DNA from: Astrobacterium formosum
GTDB taxonomy: Bacteria > Pseudomonadota > Alphaproteobacteria > Rhizobiales > Xanthobacteraceae
Assembly: GCA_030848545.1 (NCBI GenBank)
Contig: JAVDCA010000026.1
Coordinates: 1 to 64,000 of the forward strand
Direction of reading: 5' to 3'
Length of the DNA stretch: 64,000 nt
Part shown: in pieces, positions 61,549 to 64,000 of the stretch
Layout: every line of letters begins with the position of its first letter
Numbering within the stretch: position 1 is the stretch's first letter
Notes under the pieces: model-generated
What the model saw: the letters and a program-made list of their open reading frames with translations, nothing else
Database searches by the model: none
Told to the model about the DNA's origin: nothing
Program-made: the position numbers and the translations under genes

Positions 61549-61632
61549 AGGTGCCGCCCCGGTAATTCTGCCGGGTGCACCGACGAGCCCCCTCCCCCAT
61601 AATGCCGCCTCGTCCACCTCACCCGACGAGAC

Positions 61633-62802
61633 ATGACATTGGACCTCCGGCCGTTCGCCGTCGCCCTCGGTGGCTTCTGCTCCTTCATCAATCTCTATGC
61701 GCCGCAGGCCCTGCTGCCGGAGCTGGCGCGCCAGTTCGGCGTCGGCGCCGCCGACATCAGCGCCGTCATGACCGCCGGCACGCTGGCGATCGCTCTCTCG
61801 GCCCCGTTCGCCGGCACGGTGGCCGACGTGCTCGGTCGCAAATGGGTGGTGACGGCGTCGATGGCGATCGCCATCGTGCCGACCGTGCTGATCGCGCTCG
61901 CACCCGACGTCCAGACCATCATCGTGCTGCGCTTCGTCCAGGGTGTGCTGCTGCCGCCCATCTTCACCGTGGTGATCGCCTATATCGGTGACGAATGGAC
62001 GCCCCAAGAGGCGGCCAGCGTCGCCGGCATCTACGTGATGGGGGCGAGCTTCGGCGGCATTTCCGGCCGCGTCGTGCCGGGTGTCATCGCCGATCTCTTC
62101 GGCTGGCGGGCGGGCTTCATGGTCCTCGCCGTCATCACCCTCGTCGCCACCATCATCGTGGCGTTCGTCCTGCCGCGGGAGAAGAACTTCGTGAAGTCGG
62201 ACGGCCTCGGCGCCTCCGCCCGGCAGATGCTCGCTCATTTCCGCAATCCGCAGCTCGTCGGCACGTTCGTCGTCGGCTTCGGCGTCCTGTTCGGCTTCAT
62301 CTCCACCTTCACCTACATCGCTTTCCGGCTGGCGGCGCCACCGTACTCGCTCTCCAACTCGGCGCTCGGCTTCCTGTTCACCACCTATCTGGTCGGCTCG
62401 TTCGCCTCGCCGCTCATCGGGCGCGGCATCGCGGCGCTCGGGCGGCGCGGGCTCGTGTTCACCCTCCTGGCCGTCTGGCTTTTCGGCATCCTTCTCCTGC
62501 TCGCCTCGCCGCTGCCGGTGATCATCGTCGGACTCACTTTGTGCGGCAGTTGTGGCCTCCTGGTGCAGGCGGTGTCGACCGGCGTCGTGACCACGACGGC
62601 GACCGAGGGTCGCTCGTCCGCCGTCGGCCTTTACACGACCTCGTTCTACGTGGGCGGCAGCCTGGGCGCCTTCCTGCCCGGGTTGACCTGGGAGAGGTTC
62701 GGCTGGCCCATGGTGGTCATCGAGGTCGTCGTCATGCTGGGCGTAATGGCAACCGCGCTGGCGATGACGTGGCCGGGAGAGAGACCGCCAGACCGTGCTT
62801 GA
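61633..62802 (+). CDS. MFS transporter, YnfM-like
   Basis: A 389-aa major-facilitator protein with twelve membrane segments. SFINLYAPQALLPELARQFGV near residues 17-37 is typical of the YnfM/CynX-like drug-H+ antiporter branch, and the loop 2-3 motif appears as GTVADVLGRKWVV. Also present is GGISGRVVPGVIADLFGWRAGF, the segment-5 antiporter motif region. Substrate unknown; an efflux role is likely. It begins 85 bp after the fusion-protein gene on the same strand. Confidence 0.92.
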   Translation: MTLDLRPFAVALGGFCSFINLYAPQALLPELARQFGVGAADISAVMTAGTLAIALSAPFAGTVADVLGRKWVVTASMAIAIVPTVLIALAPDVQTIIVLRFVQGVLLPPIFTVVIAYIGDEWTPQEAASVAGIYVMGASFGGISGRVVPGVIADLFGWRAGFMVLAVITLVATIIVAFVLPREKNFVKSDGLGASARQMLAHFRNPQLVGTFVVGFGVLFGFISTFTYIAFRLAAPPYSLSNSALGFLFTTYLVGSFASPLIGRGIAALGRRGLVFTLLAVWLFGILLLLASPLPVIIVGLTLCGSCGLLVQAVSTGVVTTTATEGRSSAVGLYTTSFYVGGSLGAFLPGLTWERFGWPMVVIEVVVMLGVMATALAMTWPGERPPDRA

Positions 62803-63152
62803 AAATCAAGTTGTGCTGCATCCGGTGACGGCGCGCCGTCGTATTCGGCAATTTTCGACTCGGTCTCGGAACGTTCCTTTTTTCGCGGGACAGCCGGGCA
62901 GAAGCCCGGAGCTCTTGAAAGCATCTTTTGGGCTCGGCTCCGGTGCCTTCGTGTCACACTGCGGGAGATCCCCCATAGGCGGATATAGACGGTGCATTGG
63001 AGGAATTGCGCAACGAAATCAACAGTGCTGCCGTTCATATTGATTCATCCCTGCGGCGCTTTGCCTTGGAACGCAGATACCGGCATTCGCATTGGATTTT
63101 CGTCGAAACCGGACTGCGTAAGTTTCATCCCCACGACTCCCCTGGGAAGGAA
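62803..63152. other. Intergenic region before the DUF2231 gene
   Basis: A 350-bp gap of lower GC than its surroundings. It has a small hairpin at 62894-62909 (CCGGGC-AGAA-GCCCGG), which may end the MFS transcript although no U-run is seen. Nothing else is recognised. Confidence 0.4.
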
Positions 63153-63545
63153 ATGCCATTGGTCGTGAATCTCCTTTACGTCACGCTGCTTGCATTCCCC
63201 ATCGCGGGTTTCAGCCTGACCGTGCTGACCGACATCGCATATTGGCGGACGCTGAATCTTCTCTGGCTCCACTTCTCCGAATGGCTTTTGCTGGCGGGCC
63301 TGGTGTTTGGCATCCTGGCAGTGCTGGTGCGTGGGATCGATCATCTCACCCGGAGCATGTGGCCTCCGTGGCCTTCTGTCGTCGGTGCCATCGTGGTCCT
63401 GCTGCTAGCGGCCATCAACAGCTTCATCCACACGGCGGACGGATGGACGGCCGTGATCCCCTACGGTCTGACGGCATCGGTCCTGACCGTGCTGGCGATG
63501 ATCGTCACTGCATGGTTCGCTCGGATGGGAGTGCGTCATGCCTAA
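63153..63545 (+). CDS. DUF2231-type membrane protein
   Basis: A 130-aa inner-membrane protein with four hydrophobic segments, beginning VVNLLYVTLLAFPIAGFSLTVLTDIAYWRT and LHFSEWLLLAGLVFGILAVLV, the DUF2231 pattern, and a conserved HTADGWTAVIPYGLT. ATG at 63153 is chosen for the GGAAGGA upstream. Its last eight bases overlap the start of the sorbosone-dehydrogenase-type gene. This two-gene arrangement recurs in other proteobacteria, so the two proteins may work together at the membrane; function unknown. Confidence 0.85.
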   Translation: MPLVVNLLYVTLLAFPIAGFSLTVLTDIAYWRTLNLLWLHFSEWLLLAGLVFGILAVLVRGIDHLTRSMWPPWPSVVGAIVVLLLAAINSFIHTADGWTAVIPYGLTASVLTVLAMIVTAWFARMGVRHA

Positions 63546-64000
63546 AACCGCATGCCTTTCCGCGACTGCGTTCGCCGGCGGCTGCCTTCTGCTCGCAGGC
63601 TGCGGCAACGACAATTCCGTCATCAACCAGCAATACGGCCCCAATCCCGTGCTGCCTGCGCCGACGCAAAGTCTGGTGCCCGACCTGAAGGTGGCGGAAG
63701 TGGTGGGATGGCAGGACGGGCAGACCCCGACCGTTCCGGACGGCCTTGTGGTCACCGCCTATGCGAGAGATCTAGCGAACCCGCGAACGGTCCATACCCT
63801 GCCGAACGGCGACGTGTTGGTAGTCCAGTCCAAGGGGCCGCCCGGGAAGCCTCTCAACCGTCCGAAAGACATCATCCGTAACTTCATCATGGGGATGGCG
63901 GCTGGCGACGGCGGAGACCAGGAGACGAACCTGATCACGCTGCTGCGCGACACGAATCGTGACGGCAAGGTCGACCAGCGCAGCGACCTCTTGAGAGGGT
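63538..64000 (+). CDS. Sorbosone/PQQ-type sugar dehydrogenase family lipoprotein (partial, cut by window end)
   Basis: The first 154 codons of an open frame that runs off the right edge. The N-terminus is a lipoprotein signal with LLLAGC, the lipidated Cys near residue 21. Further motifs are VPDGLVVTAYARDLANPRTVHTLPNGDVLVVQSKGPP, typical of the first blade of L-sorbosone dehydrogenase-like beta-propellers, and ITLLRDTNRDGKVDQRSDLL, which matches the conserved LLRDxDGDG loop. It should be a periplasmic, membrane-anchored oxidoreductase, possibly using PQQ. The ATG overlaps the DUF2231 gene, so the two are coupled. Confidence 0.85.
   Translation, partial: MPKTACLSATAFAGGCLLLAGCGNDNSVINQQYGPNPVLPAPTQSLVPDLKVAEVVGWQDGQTPTVPDGLVVTAYARDLANPRTVHTLPNGDVLVVQSKGPPGKPLNRPKDIIRNFIMGMAAGDGGDQETNLITLLRDTNRDGKVDQRSDLLRG

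Overview
The window is a GC-rich, gene-dense stretch of alphaproteobacterial chromosome, most likely from the Hyphomicrobiales (Bradyrhizobium/Rhodopseudomonas/Xanthobacteraceae relatives). The pointers are an NdvA/ChvA-type beta-glucan exporter, a groESL operon with both an RpoH-type promoter and a CIRCE element, an alpha-type CheZ, glcDEF, many TRAP and NMT1-type ABC transporters, and intergenic palindromic repeats of the kind common in that order. This placement is inference from gene content. I see no rRNA, tRNA, transposase, integrase, phage gene or CRISPR array.

Layout. 1-10.4 kb: mixed metabolic genes (quinone-reductase-like dehydrogenase, DUF4392 protein, RhtA-like exporter, type I AroD, an FMN reductase divergent from its HxlR regulator, a COG4091 dehydrogenase with SAF domain, YqaA, HisE). 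10.4-13.5 kb: bifunctional PutA. 13.7-25.9 kb: a purine-nitrogen island. It holds an ABC substrate-binding protein, a LysR regulator, NdvA, allantoate amidohydrolase, urate hydroxylase PuuD, allantoinase PuuE, a fused OHCU decarboxylase/HIU hydrolase, and then a second, paralogous binding protein with its ATPase and permease. Together the enzymes cover urate to allantoate and on to ureidoglycine/ureidoglycolate. A near-perfect sigma-54 promoter precedes the second binding protein, which suggests nitrogen control. 26-27.8 kb: an L,D-transpeptidase and a CheZ-like phosphatase.

27.9-34.9 kb: a GntR regulator divergent from a TRAP transporter (dctPQM), followed by a transketolase and an AroE-like, probably NAD-dependent dehydrogenase. 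The same palindromic operator lies in the gntR-dctP gap and just before the transketolase, so these look like one catabolic regulon of unknown substrate. 35-39.5 kb: lipoprotein-arsC pair, groESL, a response regulator and small secreted proteins. 39.7-44.2 kb: a dienelactone-hydrolase-like protein and a second TRAP transporter (TakP-like binding protein). 44.5-48.7 kb: an SbmA/BacA-like ABC exporter, an HPP membrane protein, a TorF-type porin and a histone-H1-like protein.

48.8-54.3 kb: glycolate oxidase glcD-glcE-glcF with thiM inserted between glcE and glcF, divergent from a small cytochrome c that has lysine where the axial methionine should be. 54.5-64 kb: a tandem universal stress protein, a YbdK-type carboxylate-amine ligase, a TetR regulator, a stand-alone acetolactate-synthase-like ThDP enzyme, a kinase-like/P-loop fusion protein, an MFS exporter, and at the right edge a DUF2231 membrane protein overlapping the start of a sorbosone-dehydrogenase-type lipoprotein cut by the window end.

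Recurring themes are nutrient scavenging by binding-protein transporters, perfect hairpins directly behind binding-protein genes, and in-frame 15-bp tandem repeats at the N-termini of two exported proteins.
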